From contig NZ_QGOK01000024.1 in the NCBI RefSeq assembly GCF_003259175.1, positions 18,425-82,424 on the forward strand: DNA of 64,000 nt, written 5' to 3'. The notes beneath the pieces were generated by a model. It saw only the letters and a list, made by a program, of their open reading frames with translations, was not told the origin of the DNA and searched no databases. A program made the translations under genes and the position numbers. Positions 13,905 through 24,664 of the stretch are shown here, piece after piece (position 1 is the first letter of the stretch; every line of letters starts with the position of its first letter). The stretch is from Marinomonas shanghaiensis (GTDB taxonomy: Bacteria; Pseudomonadota; Gammaproteobacteria; Pseudomonadales; Marinomonadaceae).

Positions 13905-15998
13905 GTGGCACGTAAAACACCTATCAACCGCTACCGTAATATCGGTATTTGTGCGCACGTTGATGCTGGTAAAACGACGACAACTGAGCGCGTTCTTTTC
14001 TATACTGGTCTGTCTCATAAAATTGGTGAAGTGCACGATGGTGCTGCCACCATGGATTGGATGGAGCAGGAGCAAGAACGTGGTATCACGATAACTTCAG
14101 CAGCAACAACTTGCTTCTGGAGTGGAATGAATAAGCAGTTTGAAGAGCATCGTATCAATATTATTGATACCCCTGGGCACGTAGACTTTACGATTGAAGT
14201 AGAGCGTTCATTGCGTGTGCTGGATGGTGCTGTTGTTGTGCTTTGTGGTTCTTCGGGTGTGCAGCCTCAAACCGAGACAGTTTGGCGTCAGGCGAATAAG
14301 TATGAAGTTCCTCGTATGGTCTTTGTTAATAAGATGGACCGTACGGGAGCGAATTTCTTTTCGGTTGTGCGTCAATTAAAAACGCGTCTTGGGGCAAATG
14401 CTGTTCCCATTCAGATTAACATTGGTGCCGAAGAAGATTTTAAAGGCGTCATTGATTTAGTCTTAATGAAAACAATAATGTGGAATGAAGAAGATCAGGG
14501 GATGACTTTCTCTTTAGAGGAGATTCCTGAAGATTTGCTTGATGAAGCGTTAGAGTGGCGTGAACAGATGGTGGAGGCCGCAGCGGAAGCGAATGATGAA
14601 TTGATGGATAAGTACCTTGAAGAAGGTGAATTGTCTGTTGATGAGATTAAAAGCGGCTTGCGAATTCGTACGTTGTCCAATGAGATTGTCTTGGTTACGT
14701 GTGGTTCGGCCTTTAAAAACAAAGGCGTTCAGGCTGTTTTGGATGCGGTTGTTGAATATTTACCTTCTCCGCTTGAAGTAAAGGCGATTGAGGGGACGCT
14801 TGAAGATGGTGAAACGGTTGTGACTCGAGTGGCAAATGATGAAGATCCTTTTTCGTCATTGGCTTTTAAGATCGCAACGGATCCATTTGTGGGCACATTG
14901 ACATTTATTCGTGTGTATTCAGGTGTGTTGCGTTCTGGTGATGCGGTTTACAACTCTGTTAAACAGAAGCGTGAGCGTATCGGTAGAATGGTACAGATGC
15001 ATGCAAATAATCGTGAAGAGATCAAAGAGGTTTTAGCGGGTGATATTGCTGCTCTCGTAGGTATGAAGTTTGCAACTACGGGTGATACTCTTTGTGATAT
15101 GAATGATGTTGTTGTGTTAGAGCGTATGGAGTTTCCTGAGCCAGTTATCTCTGTTGCGGTTGAGCCTAAATCTCAAGCGGATCAAGATAAAATGGCTGTT
15201 GCGTTAGGTAAATTGGCGCAAGAAGACCCTTCTTTCCGTGTGGAGACGCATGAGGAGACGGGGCAAACTATTATTTCTGGTATGGGTGAACTGCACCTTG
15301 ATATTCTTGTTGACCGTATGCGTCGCGAGTTTAAGGTGGAGGCAAACATTGGTAAGCCTCAGGTTTCCTACCGGGAGAAAATTCGCAAAGAAGTGGTGGT
15401 TAATCACAAGTTTGTGCGTCAATCCGGTGGTCGTGGTCAATACGGTCACGTCGTAATGAAGTTAATCCCAACTGAAAAAGATGGGCTTGAATTCGTTAAC
15501 GAGATTGTTGGTGGTGCTATTCCTAAAGAATACATCCCTGCAGTAGAAAAGGGTGTTTCAGAGCAAATGAAGAATGGCGTGATCGCTGGTTATCCATTGT
15601 TGGGTATCAAGGTTGTGCTGATCGATGGTTCATTCCATGATGTTGACTCTAATGAAATGGCCTTTAAAATTGCAGCTTCTCAGGGCTTAAGAAAAGGAGC
15701 AGTTGACGCTGACCCTTGTGTTCTTGAACCTGTAATGAAAGTGGAAGTTGTAACTCCTGAAGAATACATGGGCGATGTGATGGGTGACCTGAACCGTCGT
15801 CGTGGTCTTGTTCAGGGGATGGACGATTCCCCGTCAGGGAAAATTATTCGTGCGGAAGTTCCTCTTGGGGAAATGTTCGGATATGCAACTGACGTGCGTA
15901 GCTTGTCGCAAGGGCGTGCAAGTTATGCAATGGAGTTTGAGAAATACGCTGAAGCACCGGCTAGTGTGGCAGACGCGATCATCAAAAATGAAGATTAA
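13905..15998 (+). CDS. fusA: Elongation factor G
   Basis: The translocase GTPase. The 697 residues (E. coli 704) show the P-loop [14 protein letters not shown] near residue 20, switch [21 protein letters not shown] and [10 protein letters not shown], then the five-domain EF-G layout ending with a domain IV/V segment around [23 protein letters not shown]. The start is GTG, 21 nt after rpsG, with GAGAAGG upstream. Codon choice looks less optimised than in the neighbouring tuf gene. Confidence 0.96.
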   Translation: MARKTPINRYRNIGICAHVDAGKTTTTERVLFYTGLSHKIGEVHDGAATMDWMEQEQERGITITSAATTCFWSGMNKQFEEHRINIIDTPGHVDFTIEVERSLRVLDGAVVVLCGSSGVQPQTETVWRQANKYEVPRMVFVNKMDRTGANFFSVVRQLKTRLGANAVPIQINIGAEEDFKGVIDLVLMKTIMWNEEDQGMTFSLEEIPEDLLDEALEWREQMVEAAAEANDELMDKYLEEGELSVDEIKSGLRIRTLSNEIVLVTCGSAFKNKGVQAVLDAVVEYLPSPLEVKAIEGTLEDGETVVTRVANDEDPFSSLAFKIATDPFVGTLTFIRVYSGVLRSGDAVYNSVKQKRERIGRMVQMHANNREEIKEVLAGDIAALVGMKFATTGDTLCDMNDVVVLERMEFPEPVISVAVEPKSQADQDKMAVALGKLAQEDPSFRVETHEETGQTIISGMGELHLDILVDRMRREFKVEANIGKPQVSYREKIRKEVVVNHKFVRQSGGRGQYGHVVMKLIPTEKDGLEFVNEIVGGAIPKEYIPAVEKGVSEQMKNGVIAGYPLLGIKVVLIDGSFHDVDSNEMAFKIAASQGLRKGAVDADPCVLEPVMKVEVVTPEEYMGDVMGDLNRRRGLVQGMDDSPSGKIIRAEVPLGEMFGYATDVRSLSQGRASYAMEFEKYAEAPASVADAIIKNED

Positions 15999-16033
15999 TC
16001 ATCATACTTACTAATTCTTAAGGTGTATGTATC

Positions 16034-17257
16034 ATGGCAAAGAGTAAATTCGAACGTAATAAACCACACGTTAACGTTGGCACAATCGGTCACGTTGACC
16101 ATGGTAAAACAACTCTAACTGCAGCATTGACTCGCGTATGTGCAGAAGTATATGGCGGTACAGCTGTTGCTTTTGACGGTATCGATAATGCTCCTGAAGA
16201 GCGTGAGCGTGGTATCACTATCTCTACTTCTCACGTAGAGTACGATTCTCCAGTGCGTCACTATGCACACGTAGACTGCCCAGGACACGCCGATTATGTT
16301 AAAAACATGATCACTGGTGCTGCTCAAATGGACGGTGCGATCCTTGTTTGTGGTGCGACTGACGGTCCTATGCCTCAGACTCGTGAGCACATCCTTCTTT
16401 CTCGTCAAGTAGGTGTTCCTTACATCGTTGTTTTCTTGAACAAGTCTGACTTGTTGGCAGAAGACTGTGGTGGTGCGGATTCTGAAGAATACGCTGAAAT
16501 GCTAGAGTTGGTTGAGATGGAATTGCGTGATCTTCTATCTGAATACGACTTCCCAGGTGATGATACTCCAATCATCCCAGGTTCTGCGCTAATGGCGTTG
16601 AAAGGCGAAGACGACAACGAAATGGGTACTACGGCTGTACGTAAACTAGTTGAAACACTAGATTCTTACATTCCTGAGCCAGAGCGTGCTATCGATGGTG
16701 CATTCTTGATGCCTATCGAGGACGTATTCTCTATCCAAGGTCGTGGTACAGTTGTGACTGGTCGTGTTGAGCGCGGCATCATCAAAATCCAAGAAGAAGT
16801 TGAAATTGTTGGTATCGTGAATACTATCAAAACAACTTGTACTGGTGTTGAGATGTTCCGTAAGCTTCTTGACGAAGGTCGTGCTGGTGAGAACTGTGGT
16901 ATTCTTCTACGTGGTACTAAGCGTGAAGACGTTCAGCGTGGTCAAGTATTGGCTAAGCCTGGTTCAATCACTCCTCACACTCAGTTCGAAGCAGAAGTGT
17001 ACGTGTTGGGTAAAGATGAAGGTGGTCGTCACACTCCATTCTTCAAAGGTTACCGTCCACAGTTCTACTTCCGTACAACTGACGTAACTGGTGCATGTTC
17101 TCTTCCTGAAGGCGTAGAAATGGTTATGCCTGGTGATAACATTCAAATGACTGTTGAACTAATTCACCCAATCGCGATGGACGAAGGTCTACGTTTCGCG
17201 ATCCGTGAAGGTGGTCGTACAGTTGGTGCTGGTGTTGTAGCTAAAATCCTTAAGTAA
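16034..17257 (+). CDS. tuf: Elongation factor Tu
   Basis: EF-Tu delivers aminoacyl-tRNA to the A site. P-loop [22 protein letters not shown] and the guanine-specificity motif NKSD are present; the usual bacterial form is NKCD, so Cys is replaced by Ser. Length is 407 against the usual 394-397, because about 13 extra residues (around [17 protein letters not shown]) follow NKSD. It is the only tuf copy in the window and is closed by a strong terminator. Codon use is very even, as expected for high expression. Confidence 0.98.
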   Translation: MAKSKFERNKPHVNVGTIGHVDHGKTTLTAALTRVCAEVYGGTAVAFDGIDNAPEERERGITISTSHVEYDSPVRHYAHVDCPGHADYVKNMITGAAQMDGAILVCGATDGPMPQTREHILLSRQVGVPYIVVFLNKSDLLAEDCGGADSEEYAEMLELVEMELRDLLSEYDFPGDDTPIIPGSALMALKGEDDNEMGTTAVRKLVETLDSYIPEPERAIDGAFLMPIEDVFSIQGRGTVVTGRVERGIIKIQEEVEIVGIVNTIKTTCTGVEMFRKLLDEGRAGENCGILLRGTKREDVQRGQVLAKPGSITPHTQFEAEVYVLGKDEGGRHTPFFKGYRPQFYFRTTDVTGACSLPEGVEMVMPGDNIQMTVELIHPIAMDEGLRFAIREGGRTVGAGVVAKILK

Positions 17258-17290
17258 TTAGATAGTAATATCTGCTTACTTTGATTTGGA

Positions 17291-17325
17291 AAAGGCCACT
17301 CGCTTGTCGGGTGGCCTTTTTATTT
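17291..17325 (+). terminator. Rho-independent terminator after tuf
   Basis: AAAGGCCACTCG, loop CTTGT, CGGGTGGCCTTT with one G-T pair, followed by a run of T. It ends the str operon before the S10 promoter. Confidence 0.9.
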
Positions 17326-17359
17326 TATGGTTTATTTTGTTTGTTCAGAAATTGGTTAC

Positions 17360-17388
17360 TTGACAACCAGTTTTTGAATGGCTAATAT
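17360..17388 (+). promoter_or_regulatory. S10 operon promoter
   Basis: Consensus TTGACA (17360-17365), exactly 17 nt, and TAATAT (17383-17388). It lies 76 nt upstream of rpsJ, directly after the tuf terminator. The leader it produces is only about 70 nt, much shorter than the L4-regulated E. coli S10 leader. Confidence 0.85.
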
Positions 17389-17464
17389 TCGCCGTCCTTA
17401 AAAAAGGATTGTGGCTTAATAAATGTACAGTTAAGTCATCAAAACATTGTATTTGGAGTTGGAA

Positions 17465-17776
17465 ATGCAAAGCCAAAAAATCCGTATTCGTCTGAAAGCG
17501 TTTGATCATCGTCTGATCGATGCTTCAACACAAGAAATTGTGGACACAGCGAAACGTACAGGTGCGCAAGTGCGTGGACCGATTCCACTTCCTACTCGCA
17601 AAGAGCGTTATACAGTATTGATTTCTCCACACGTAAACAAAGATGCGCGTGATCAGTATGAAATCCGTACACACAAACGTGTTCTAGACATTGTTGAGCC
17701 AACTGAGAAAACGGTTGATGCTCTAATGAAGCTAGATCTTGCGGCAGGCGTGGAAGTACAAATTTCTTTGGGTTAA
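17465..17776 (+). CDS. rpsJ: Ribosomal protein S10 (NusE)
   Basis: S10 belongs to the 30S head and, as NusE, to the boxA antitermination complex. The 103 residues match the family length and start [22 protein letters not shown] 17465 is preceded by TTGGAG; an earlier ATG at 17447 would place the ribosome site inside the gene. First gene of the S10 operon. Confidence 0.98.
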   Translation: MQSQKIRIRLKAFDHRLIDASTQEIVDTAKRTGAQVRGPIPLPTRKERYTVLISPHVNKDARDQYEIRTHKRVLDIVEPTEKTVDALMKLDLAAGVEVQISLG

Positions 17777-17781
17777 TAGCT

Positions 17782-17890
17782 CAAAGTTTGGGGTGCGACA
17801 ACCGGCTGGTTATCAGTCGGCTATATGCACAATAGTGGAATGATCTGGAATGATCAGCCGTAGCGGGTGATAGCCCCATACACAACTGGC
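17782..17890 (+). ncRNA. Structured spacer between rpsJ and rplC
   Basis: The 128-nt gap holds CCGGCTG-GTTAT-CAGTCGG (17802-17820), a 7-bp hairpin with one G-T pair, a tandem 10-nt near-repeat GGAATGATCT/GGAATGATCA, and GGGG near 17790 that can pair with CCCC near 17876. Together these suggest a folded multi-stem RNA. It may be an autoregulatory (L4-type) element placed after rpsJ. The function is inferred only from position and structure. Confidence 0.4.
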
Positions 17891-17904
17891 AAATGAGGTA
17901 AAAA

Positions 17905-18543
17905 ATGGCTATTCAATTAGTCGGACGCAAAGCCGGAATGACACGTATCTTCACTGAAGAAGGTGTATCCGTGCCAGTAACCGTCATCGAGGTTGAACCG
18001 AACCGCGTTACTCAGGTGAAAACTGCAGAAACTGATGGCTACCAAGCTGTCCAAGTTACTGTTGGTACTCGCCGTTCGAGCCGCGTTAACAAAGCTGCTG
18101 CGGGTCATTATGCAAAAGCGAATGTTGAAGCAGGTCGTGGTTTGTGGGAGTTCCGCCTGTCTGGTGATGAAAAAGAAATCAATGTTGGTGATGAGCTAAC
18201 AGTTGCTGATTTCGAATCTATCCAAATGGTTGATGTAACTGGTCAATCAAAGGGTAAAGGGTTTCAAGGTGCCATTAAGCGTCACAATTTCCGTACGCAA
18301 GATGCTACACATGGTAACTCATTGTCTCACCGTGCACCTGGTTCTATCGGCCAATGTCAAACACCTGGTCGTGTTTGGAAAGGCAAGAAGATGGCTGGCC
18401 ATATGGGTGCTGCACAAGTCACTACGCAATCACTAGAAGTGGTTCGTGTAGACACAGAGCGTAACCTTATCCTTGTGAAAGGTGCCGTACCTGGTGCAGT
18501 AAATGGTGATGTTATTCTTCAATCAGCTGTTAAAGCTCGCTAA
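17905..18543 (+). CDS. rplC: Ribosomal protein L3
   Basis: L3 is an early-assembly 50S protein reaching the peptidyl transferase centre. The 212-residue product begins [16 protein letters not shown] and has the loop [37 protein letters not shown] with the glutamine that PrmB methylates in E. coli. An ATGAGG ribosome region precedes ATG after the structured spacer. rplD follows after 12 nt. Confidence 0.98.
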   Translation: MAIQLVGRKAGMTRIFTEEGVSVPVTVIEVEPNRVTQVKTAETDGYQAVQVTVGTRRSSRVNKAAAGHYAKANVEAGRGLWEFRLSGDEKEINVGDELTVADFESIQMVDVTGQSKGKGFQGAIKRHNFRTQDATHGNSLSHRAPGSIGQCQTPGRVWKGKKMAGHMGAAQVTTQSLEVVRVDTERNLILVKGAVPGAVNGDVILQSAVKAR

Positions 18544-18555
18544 GAGGGGTAGACA

Positions 18556-19161
18556 ATGAACTTGAATCTAACAGGCGCGGAAGGAACGGTAGAAGTTTCT
18601 GATGTAGCCTTTGCTCGTGAATATAACGAAGCGTTGGTACACCAAGTAGTAACATCTTACTTGGCTGGCGCTCGTCAAGGCTCACGCGCACAGAAAACAC
18701 GCTCTGAAGTAGCAGGTGGTGGACGCAAACCTTGGAAACAAAAAGGTTCTGGTCGTGCTCGCGCAGGTACTATCCGCAGTCCGCTATGGCGTTCTGGTGG
18801 TGTCACTTTCGCAGCGAAACCACAAGACCACTCTCAGAAAGTGAACAAGAAGATGTATCGTGCAGCAATGCGCACCATCTGGTCTGAACTTGTACGTCAA
18901 GACCGTCTTGTTGTGGTTGAAGATCTTAAATTGGAAGCTCCAAAAACTAAGCTCTTCATAGCAAAAATGGCAGAATTGAATATTGAGAACGCTTTGATTG
19001 TTTCCCACGATTTGGATGACAATTTATTCTTAGCGGCTCGCAACATTCCTAACGTAGATGTACGTGATGCAGCGTCTATCGACCCTGTTAGCTTGATTGC
19101 TTACGACAAAGTGTTGGTGACAGTTGGTGCTCTGAAACAAGTTGAGGAGGCACTAGCATGA
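18556..19161 (+). CDS. rplD: Ribosomal protein L4
   Basis: L4 lines the exit tunnel and in many gammaproteobacteria represses the S10 operon. The 201 residues (same as E. coli) contain the tunnel loop with [35 protein letters not shown]. Its last 4 bases (ATGA) overlap the rplW start, implying translational coupling. Confidence 0.98.
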   Translation: MNLNLTGAEGTVEVSDVAFAREYNEALVHQVVTSYLAGARQGSRAQKTRSEVAGGGRKPWKQKGSGRARAGTIRSPLWRSGGVTFAAKPQDHSQKVNKKMYRAAMRTIWSELVRQDRLVVVEDLKLEAPKTKLFIAKMAELNIENALIVSHDLDDNLFLAARNIPNVDVRDAASIDPVSLIAYDKVLVTVGALKQVEEALA

Positions 19162-19454
19162 TCGGCGAACGTATTTATAAAGTTCTGTTGGGTCCACACA
19201 TTTCCGAAAAAGCAACGATCGTAGCCGAAGGCAATGGTCAGTATGTTTTTCGTGTAACTGGTGATGCAACGAAACCTGAAATCAAACAAGCTATCGAAGC
19301 GCTTTTTGAAGTCAAAGTTGAGTCTGTTCGCACGTTGAACCATAAAGGTAAAACAAAGCGTACAGTTCGTGGTCTAGGCAAGCGTAAAGACGTGAAAAAA
19401 GCGTACGTACGTTTGGCTGAAGGCCAAGACATTGATTTCATGGTCGCTGAATAA
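19158..19454 (+). CDS. rplW: Ribosomal protein L23
   Basis: L23 sits at the tunnel exit and is the docking site for trigger factor and SRP. The 98 residues begin [21 protein letters not shown] and include [21 protein letters not shown] lies 6 nt before the ATG, inside rplD. Confidence 0.97.
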   Translation: MIGERIYKVLLGPHISEKATIVAEGNGQYVFRVTGDATKPEIKQAIEALFEVKVESVRTLNHKGKTKRTVRGLGKRKDVKKAYVRLAEGQDIDFMVAE

Positions 19455-19468
19455 GGGGAGATAGGTCA

Positions 19469-20293
19469 ATGGCTGTTGTTAAAAGTAAGCCAACGTCTGC
19501 AGGCCGTCGTCACGTTGTTAAAGTTACCAACAACGATTTGCACAAAGGCGCACCATATGCACCTTTGCTAGACACAAAAAGCAAATCTGGTGGACGTAAC
19601 AATAACGGACGCATCACTACGCGTCACGTAGGTGGTGGTCATAAGCAGCATTACCGTATGGTTGATTTCCGTCGTAATAAAGATGGGATTTCTGCGGTAG
19701 TTGAGCGTTTGGAATATGATCCAAACCGTTCTGCAAATATTGCATTGATTAGATATGCTGATGGTGAGCGTCGTTACATTATCGCTTCCAAAGGTATGGT
19801 CGCAGGCAATGTTGTTTTTAGTGGTGCAGATGCGCCTATCAAAGCCGGTAATACTTTGCCTCTGCAAAATATTCCAGTTGGTAGTACCGTACACTGTGTC
19901 GAGCTTAAGCCAGGTAAAGGTGCACAAGTTGCCCGTTCTGCTGGTGCTTCTGCTCAGCTAGTTGCTCGTGAAGGTCGTTACGTTACTCTTCGCCTACGTT
20001 CAGGTGAAATGCGTAAAGTATTGACAGAATGTCGCGCTACTTTAGGTGAAGTATCAAACTCTGAGCATAGCTTGCGAGTTCTTGGTAAAGCTGGTGCTAC
20101 GCGTTGGCGTGGTGTTCGTCCTACCGTTCGCGGTGCGGCGATGAACCCAGTGGATCACCCACATGGTGGTGGTGAAGGTCGTAGCAAAGGTGGTCGTCAC
20201 CCAGTTACGCCATGGGGTGTGCCTACTAAAGGGTACAAAACGCGCAGCAACAAGCGTACTGATAAACTTATTGTACGTCGCCGTACTAAGTAA
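19469..20293 (+). CDS. rplB: Ribosomal protein L2
   Basis: L2 supports the peptidyl transferase centre and subunit joining. The 274 residues begin [19 protein letters not shown] and keep the functional C-terminal loop [15 protein letters not shown] with the universally conserved histidine. It follows rplW by 14 nt with GGGGAG upstream. Confidence 0.98.
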   Translation: MAVVKSKPTSAGRRHVVKVTNNDLHKGAPYAPLLDTKSKSGGRNNNGRITTRHVGGGHKQHYRMVDFRRNKDGISAVVERLEYDPNRSANIALIRYADGERRYIIASKGMVAGNVVFSGADAPIKAGNTLPLQNIPVGSTVHCVELKPGKGAQVARSAGASAQLVAREGRYVTLRLRSGEMRKVLTECRATLGEVSNSEHSLRVLGKAGATRWRGVRPTVRGAAMNPVDHPHGGGEGRSKGGRHPVTPWGVPTKGYKTRSNKRTDKLIVRRRTK

Positions 20294-20308
20294 TAAGAGG
20301 AAACGACT

Positions 20309-20584
20309 GTGCCACGTTCACTAAAAAAAGGTCCTTTTATCGACCTTCATTTGTTGAAAAAGGTAGAGGCTGCGGTAGAGAAAAATGATCGTCGTCCAAT
20401 TAAAACTTGGTCACGCCGTTCTACTATCTTCCCTGATTTTGTAGGGTTGACTATCGCTGTCCATAATGGTCGCCAGCATGTTCCAGTTCTAGTAACTGAA
20501 GATATGGTCGGTCATAAATTGGGTGAGTTCGCTCCGACCCGTACATATCGTGGTCATGCTGCGGACAAGAAAGCCAAACGGTAA
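20309..20584 (+). CDS. rpsS: Ribosomal protein S19
   Basis: S19 is a 30S head protein that pairs with S13. The 91 residues begin [20 protein letters not shown] and end with the basic tail [23 protein letters not shown]. The start codon is GTG with AGAGGAAA upstream. It lies 15 nt after rplB. Confidence 0.97.
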   Translation: MPRSLKKGPFIDLHLLKKVEAAVEKNDRRPIKTWSRRSTIFPDFVGLTIAVHNGRQHVPVLVTEDMVGHKLGEFAPTRTYRGHAADKKAKR

Positions 20585-20598
20585 TAAGGGGTATTAAC

Positions 20599-20931
20599 AT
20601 GAGTGAAGTAAGCGCTTCATTGAAGGGTGCTCGCCTCTCAGCGCAGAAGGCCCGTTTGGTTGTAGATCAAATCCGCGGCAAATCTGTTAGCGAAGCACTG
20701 AACATTTTAACGTTCAGTCCTAAAAAGGCGGCAGTAATTGTCAAGAAAGTACTAGAGTCTGCGATAGCTAACGCTGAGCATAACGAAGGTGCTGATGTAG
20801 ATGACTTGCGTGTGTCTACGGCTTACGTTGATGAGGCTATGACTCTGAAACGTATTATGCCACGTGCCAAAGGCCGTGCTGACCGTATTCTAAAACGCGG
20901 TTGCCATATTACAGTTAAAGTCGCTGACTAA
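20599..20931 (+). CDS. rplV: Ribosomal protein L22
   Basis: L22 contributes the tunnel-constriction hairpin near the macrolide site. The 110 residues match E. coli in length, with the extended loop [22 protein letters not shown]. The ribosome site is TAAGGGG. No insertion or deletion of the macrolide-resistance kind is visible in the loop. Confidence 0.97.
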   Translation: MSEVSASLKGARLSAQKARLVVDQIRGKSVSEALNILTFSPKKAAVIVKKVLESAIANAEHNEGADVDDLRVSTAYVDEAMTLKRIMPRAKGRADRILKRGCHITVKVAD

Positions 20932-20945
20932 TTAGGAGAAACCCA

Positions 20946-21626
20946 ATGGGTCAGAAGGTTCATCCAACTGGTATACGCCTAGGGATAGTTAAAGATCATA
21001 CTTCTACTTGGTATGCGAATAATCAAAACTACTCTAAGCTGTTATTAAACGATCTTCAAGTTCGTGAGTACTTGGAGAAAAAATTGGTTCAGGCTTCTGT
21101 TTCTCGTATCGAGATTCAGCGTCCTGCTCAGACAGCCCGTATTACAATTCACACTGCTCGTCCGGGTATCGTGATTGGTAAGAAAGGTGAAGATGTTGAG
21201 AAACTACGTAATGCAGTTTCTGAAATGATGGGCGTTCCTGTCCACATTAACATCGAAGAAATTCGTAAGCCTGAAATGGATGCGAAATTGGTTGCGCAAA
21301 ATATTGCAAGCCAACTTGAGCGTCGCGTTATGTTCCGTCGTGCTATGAAGCGCGCAGTACAAAATGCTATGCGTGCAGGCGCAAAAGGGATCAAGGTTCA
21401 GGTAAGTGGTCGTTTAGGCGGTGCAGAAATTGCACGTGCTGAGTGGTACCGTGAAGGCCGTGTGCCTCTACACACTCTACGCGCTGACATTGACTACGCT
21501 ACTTATGAAGCAGCTACAACTTACGGCATCATTGGTGTTAAAGTGTGGATCTTCAAAGGCGAAATCTTGGGCGGTATTGAACAAGTGCGAGCTGATAAAG
21601 GCGCACAAAAGAAGAAGTCTAAGTAG
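20946..21626 (+). CDS. rpsC: Ribosomal protein S3
   Basis: S3 forms part of the mRNA entry tunnel and its helicase. The 226 residues show the KH-type [11 protein letters not shown] motif near residue 79 and the C-terminal domain [35 protein letters not shown] precedes the ATG. rplP follows after 10 nt. Confidence 0.98.
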   Translation: MGQKVHPTGIRLGIVKDHTSTWYANNQNYSKLLLNDLQVREYLEKKLVQASVSRIEIQRPAQTARITIHTARPGIVIGKKGEDVEKLRNAVSEMMGVPVHINIEEIRKPEMDAKLVAQNIASQLERRVMFRRAMKRAVQNAMRAGAKGIKVQVSGRLGGAEIARAEWYREGRVPLHTLRADIDYATYEAATTYGIIGVKVWIFKGEILGGIEQVRADKGAQKKKSK

Positions 21627-21636
21627 GGGGTAAGTC

Positions 21637-22050
21637 ATGTTACAACCGAAACGTACTAAGTTCCGTAAGATGCAAAAAGGCCGTAACCGCGGTCTTGCTC
21701 TTCGCGGAAACCAAGTTAGCTTTGGTGAATTCGGATTGAAGTCCACTGAACGTGGTCGTCTTACTGCTCGTCAAATTGAAGCGGCGCGTCGTGCAATGAC
21801 TCGTCACATCAAGCGTGGTGGTAGAATCTGGATTCGTGTGTTCCCTGATAAGCCGATTACTCAGAAGCCTCTTGAGGTTCGTCAGGGTAAAGGTAAGGGT
21901 AGCGTAGAATACTGGGTTGCGCAGATCCAACCTGGAAAAATGCTTTATGAAGTTGAGGGCGTTTCTGAGCAGTTAGCACGCGAAGCGTTTGCGTTAGCTG
22001 CAGCTAAGCTTCCTCTGTCCACAACTTTCGTAACGCGTACGGTGATGTAG
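21637..22050 (+). CDS. rplP: Ribosomal protein L16
   Basis: L16 organises the A-site side of the peptidyl transferase centre. The 137 residues begin [19 protein letters not shown]. The conserved [20 protein letters not shown] segment, including the arginine that YcfD hydroxylates in E. coli, is near residue 81. The rpmC ATG starts immediately after its stop codon. Confidence 0.98.
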   Translation: MLQPKRTKFRKMQKGRNRGLALRGNQVSFGEFGLKSTERGRLTARQIEAARRAMTRHIKRGGRIWIRVFPDKPITQKPLEVRQGKGKGSVEYWVAQIQPGKMLYEVEGVSEQLAREAFALAAAKLPLSTTFVTRTVM

Positions 22051-22242
22051 ATGAAAGCAAAAGAAATGCAAGAAAAGTCTGTAGCTGAGCTACAAGCGAC
22101 CTTGATTGAACTGCTACGTGAGCAATTTACTCTGCGTATGCAGAAAGCCACTGGTCAGTTAGCGCAAACTCATTTGCTCTCGCAAGTTCGCCGCAATATC
22201 GCACGTGTTAAAACCGTGCTAAATGATAAGGCAGGTAACTAA
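22051..22242 (+). CDS. rpmC: Ribosomal protein L29
   Basis: L29 is a small helical hairpin protein by the tunnel exit, next to L23. The 63 residues (E. coli 63) begin [14 protein letters not shown] and end [18 protein letters not shown]. There is no gap to rplP, so translation is coupled. Confidence 0.97.
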   Translation: MKAKEMQEKSVAELQATLIELLREQFTLRMQKATGQLAQTHLLSQVRRNIARVKTVLNDKAGN

Positions 22243-22243
22243 G

Positions 22244-22504
22244 ATGGCAGAAACAAAAGCGCGTACCGCTACTGGTAAAGTAGTTAGCGACAAGATGGAT
22301 AAAACCATTACGGTACTAGTTGAGCGTACAGAGAAACACCCTTTATACGGTAAGTTTGTCCGTCGTTCGACTAAATTACACGCTCATGATGAAAACAATG
22401 AATGTCAGATCGGTGATATCGTTAAGGTTGTGGAAACACGTCCTTACTCTAAGTCTAAGACTTGGAATCTGGTTCAAGTTGTTGAGAAAGCAGCAGCTGT
22501 ATAA
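22244..22504 (+). CDS. rpsQ: Ribosomal protein S17
   Basis: S17 is an early-binding OB-fold 30S protein. The 86 residues begin [24 protein letters not shown] with the conserved [23 protein letters not shown] 22244 is chosen because the family starts here. The longer frame from 22223 would overlap rpmC. Last gene of the classical S10 group; rplN follows after 51 nt. Confidence 0.97.
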   Translation: MAETKARTATGKVVSDKMDKTITVLVERTEKHPLYGKFVRRSTKLHAHDENNECQIGDIVKVVETRPYSKSKTWNLVQVVEKAAAV

Positions 22505-22555
22505 GCTGCTCCTTCCTTCGTGAGACTTGTTATCTAATTTGATTGGAGAGCAGAA

Positions 22556-22924
22556 ATGATTCAAACAGAATCGATGCTTGATGTTGCAGATAACAGCGGC
22601 GCAAAGCGTGTTCAGTGTATTAAAGTACTGGGTGGCTCACATCGTCGTTATGCTGCTATCGGTGACATTATTAAGGTCACAGTGAAAGAAGCGATCCCAC
22701 GTGGTCGTGTTAAAAAAGGGCAGGTTCTTAACGCAGTTGTCGTTAGAACTAAGAAAGGTGTTCGTCGTTCTGATGGCTCAGTGATCCGTTTTGATGTAAA
22801 CTCAGCGGTTCTATTGAATGCTTCAGGACAGCCTATTGGTACTCGTATCTTTGGCCCTGTAACACGTGAATTGCGTACAGAGCAGTTCATGAAAATTGTT
22901 TCTCTTGCACCTGAAGTGCTGTAA
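22556..22924 (+). CDS. rplN: Ribosomal protein L14
   Basis: L14 is a beta-barrel 50S protein at the subunit interface and the binding site of the silencing factor RsfS. The 122 residues begin [36 protein letters not shown] precedes ATG. First gene of the spc group, with no terminator or clear promoter in front of it. Confidence 0.98.
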   Translation: MIQTESMLDVADNSGAKRVQCIKVLGGSHRRYAAIGDIIKVTVKEAIPRGRVKKGQVLNAVVVRTKKGVRRSDGSVIRFDVNSAVLLNASGQPIGTRIFGPVTRELRTEQFMKIVSLAPEVL

Positions 22925-22941
22925 GAGGGAGAGGGGACATT

Positions 22942-23259
22942 ATGCGTAAAATCAAACGTAACGACGAAGTTATCGTGATTGCTGGTAAAGATAAAGGCAA
23001 GCGCGGTAAAGTTGTTAAGGTAGTAGACGAAAACCGAGTTCTAGTTTCTGGCATTAATACTGTTAAGAAACACGAGAAACCAAACCCTATGAAGGGTTCA
23101 ACTGGTGGTATCGTTGAACAAGAAGCACCTATCCAGGTTTCCAATGTAGCCATTTTTAACAGTGCTACGGGTAAAGCGGATCGCGTCGGCTTTAAATTGA
23201 ACGAAGACGGTACGAAAGTGCGTGTTTTTAAATCAAATAGTGAAGCGATCGACGCCTAA
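22942..23259 (+). CDS. rplX: Ribosomal protein L24
   Basis: L24 is a KOW-domain protein that initiates 50S assembly. The 105 residues carry the KOW motif [20 protein letters not shown] at the N terminus. In the E. coli spc operon S8 binds at the rplX-rplE junction; here that junction is only 17 nt (23260-23276), but S8 binding could include the coding start. Confidence 0.97.
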   Translation: MRKIKRNDEVIVIAGKDKGKRGKVVKVVDENRVLVSGINTVKKHEKPNPMKGSTGGIVEQEAPIQVSNVAIFNSATGKADRVGFKLNEDGTKVRVFKSNSEAIDA

Positions 23260-23276
23260 GAGCGAGAATTATAGCC

Positions 23277-23816
23277 ATGGCGAGACTTAAGCAAGTTTAT
23301 AAAGATCAAGTTGTAGCAAAACTTACTGAAGAGTTTGGTTACAAAAACGTGATGGAAGTGCCTAAAATCACTAAAATCACATTAAATATGGGTGTTGGTG
23401 AAGCTATCGCAGACAAGAAACTTCTTGAGCATGCGGTAAATGATCTTCAAGCACTTAGCGGCCAGAAAGTAGTAGTAACTAAGGCTCGTAAATCAGTAGC
23501 AGGCTTTAAAATCCGTGACGGTTATCCGATCGGTTGTAAAGTGACGCTACGTGGCGACCGTATGTGGGATTTCTTCGACCGTTTGGTTGATGTGGCTATC
23601 CCGCGTATTCGTGACTTCCGTGGACTTAATCCAAAGTCTTTCGACGGTCGCGGTAACTACAGTATGGGTGTTAAAGAGCAAATCATCTTCCCTGAAATCG
23701 ACTACGATAAAGTAGACCGTGTACGTGGTATGGATATTACCATTACAACGACTGCTCGTACCGACGAAGAAGGTCGTGCTTTGCTAGCCGCCTTTAGTTT
23801 CCCTTTCAAGAAATAA
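23277..23816 (+). CDS. rplE: Ribosomal protein L5
   Basis: L5 binds 5S rRNA and forms bridge B1b. The 179 residues match E. coli in length, with [11 protein letters not shown], the [21 protein letters not shown] segment (here [17 protein letters not shown]) and [22 protein letters not shown]. rpsN follows after 12 nt. Confidence 0.98.
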   Translation: MARLKQVYKDQVVAKLTEEFGYKNVMEVPKITKITLNMGVGEAIADKKLLEHAVNDLQALSGQKVVVTKARKSVAGFKIRDGYPIGCKVTLRGDRMWDFFDRLVDVAIPRIRDFRGLNPKSFDGRGNYSMGVKEQIIFPEIDYDKVDRVRGMDITITTTARTDEEGRALLAAFSFPFKK

Positions 23817-23828
23817 GAGGTAGGAATC

Positions 23829-24134
23829 ATGGCTAAAGTATCAATGATTCAGCGCGAAGCAAAACGTACCAAATTAGTAGCTAAGTTCGCTGAAAAGCGT
23901 GCGGCTCTAAAAGCGATCATTAGCGACGTTAATGCATCGGACGATGAAAAGTGGGAAGCAACGCTTAAATTACAAGCGCTTCCACGCGATTCATCTTCTT
24001 CTCGCCAGCGTAACCGTTGCCAAATCACAGGTCGTCCGCACGGTGTATACCGTCGTTTCGGTCTGTCTCGTATCAAACTGCGTGAAGCAGCGATGCGCGG
24101 TGACGTACCAGGCTTGAAGAAAGCTAGTTGGTAA
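23829..24134 (+). CDS. rpsN: Ribosomal protein S14 (zinc-free form)
   Basis: S14 is a 30S head protein. The 101-residue long form has no CxxC pairs, so it is the zinc-independent type, with the typical C-terminal [36 protein letters not shown] precedes the ATG. Confidence 0.98.
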
Positions 24135-24139
24135 GCAAG

Positions 24140-24225
24140 TAGAGCGCGATCATAATACATGGCAGTGAGTGGGGTGTCTAAATACTGGACATTCTGCTCG
24201 CTGCTGTGTACTATGCGCGAGCTCT
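24140..24225 (+). ncRNA. Long imperfect hairpin between rpsN and rpsH
   Basis: The gap is 129 nt, unusual for this operon. TAGAGCGCG at 24140 pairs (with a 2-nt bulge) with CGCGAGCTCTA ending at 24225, and the arms continue toward the loop through GGCAGTGAG / CTCGCTGCTG to GGTGT / ACATT around a CTAAATACTGG loop. The result is an 86-nt stem-loop of over 30 mostly paired positions. No T-run follows. It could be an S8-type regulatory site, an RNase III site or a repetitive extragenic element. Confidence 0.5.
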
Positions 24226-24263
24226 ATTTGCTGCACAATGGTTTTTAAATTAGGAGCTCTTAA

Positions 24264-24656
24264 ATGAGTATGCAAGATACCCTTGCGGATATGTTTACAC
24301 GTATTCGTAATGCCCAGATGGCTGCAAAGTCTTCTGTGAGTATGCCTTCATCAAAAATGAAGGCATCGATTGCTGCTGTTCTACGCGAAGAAGGTTACGT
24401 AGGTGACTTCTCTGTAGATGAAGCAGTAAAACCAACGCTTACAATCGAGTTGAAATACTACGAAGGTAAGCCAGTTATCGAACAAATCAAACGCGCATCT
24501 CGTCCAAGTTTGCGTCAATACAAAGGCACAGCGGCTCTACCTAAAGTAGAAGCTGGTCTTGGTGTTGCAATCATCTCTACCTCTAAAGGTGTGATGACAG
24601 ACCGTGCAGCTCGTGCTGCTGGTATCGGTGGCGAAGTAATCTGCACAGTATTCTAG
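24264..24656 (+). CDS. rpsH: Ribosomal protein S8
   Basis: S8 binds 16S helix 21 and in E. coli represses the spc operon. The 130 residues begin [20 protein letters not shown] and end with the conserved [33 protein letters not shown] precedes the ATG. The long hairpin upstream makes its expression a candidate for local control. Confidence 0.98.
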   Translation: MSMQDTLADMFTRIRNAQMAAKSSVSMPSSKMKASIAAVLREEGYVGDFSVDEAVKPTLTIELKYYEGKPVIEQIKRASRPSLRQYKGTAALPKVEAGLGVAIISTSKGVMTDRAARAAGIGGEVICTVF

Positions 24657-24664
24657 GAGTTAGT

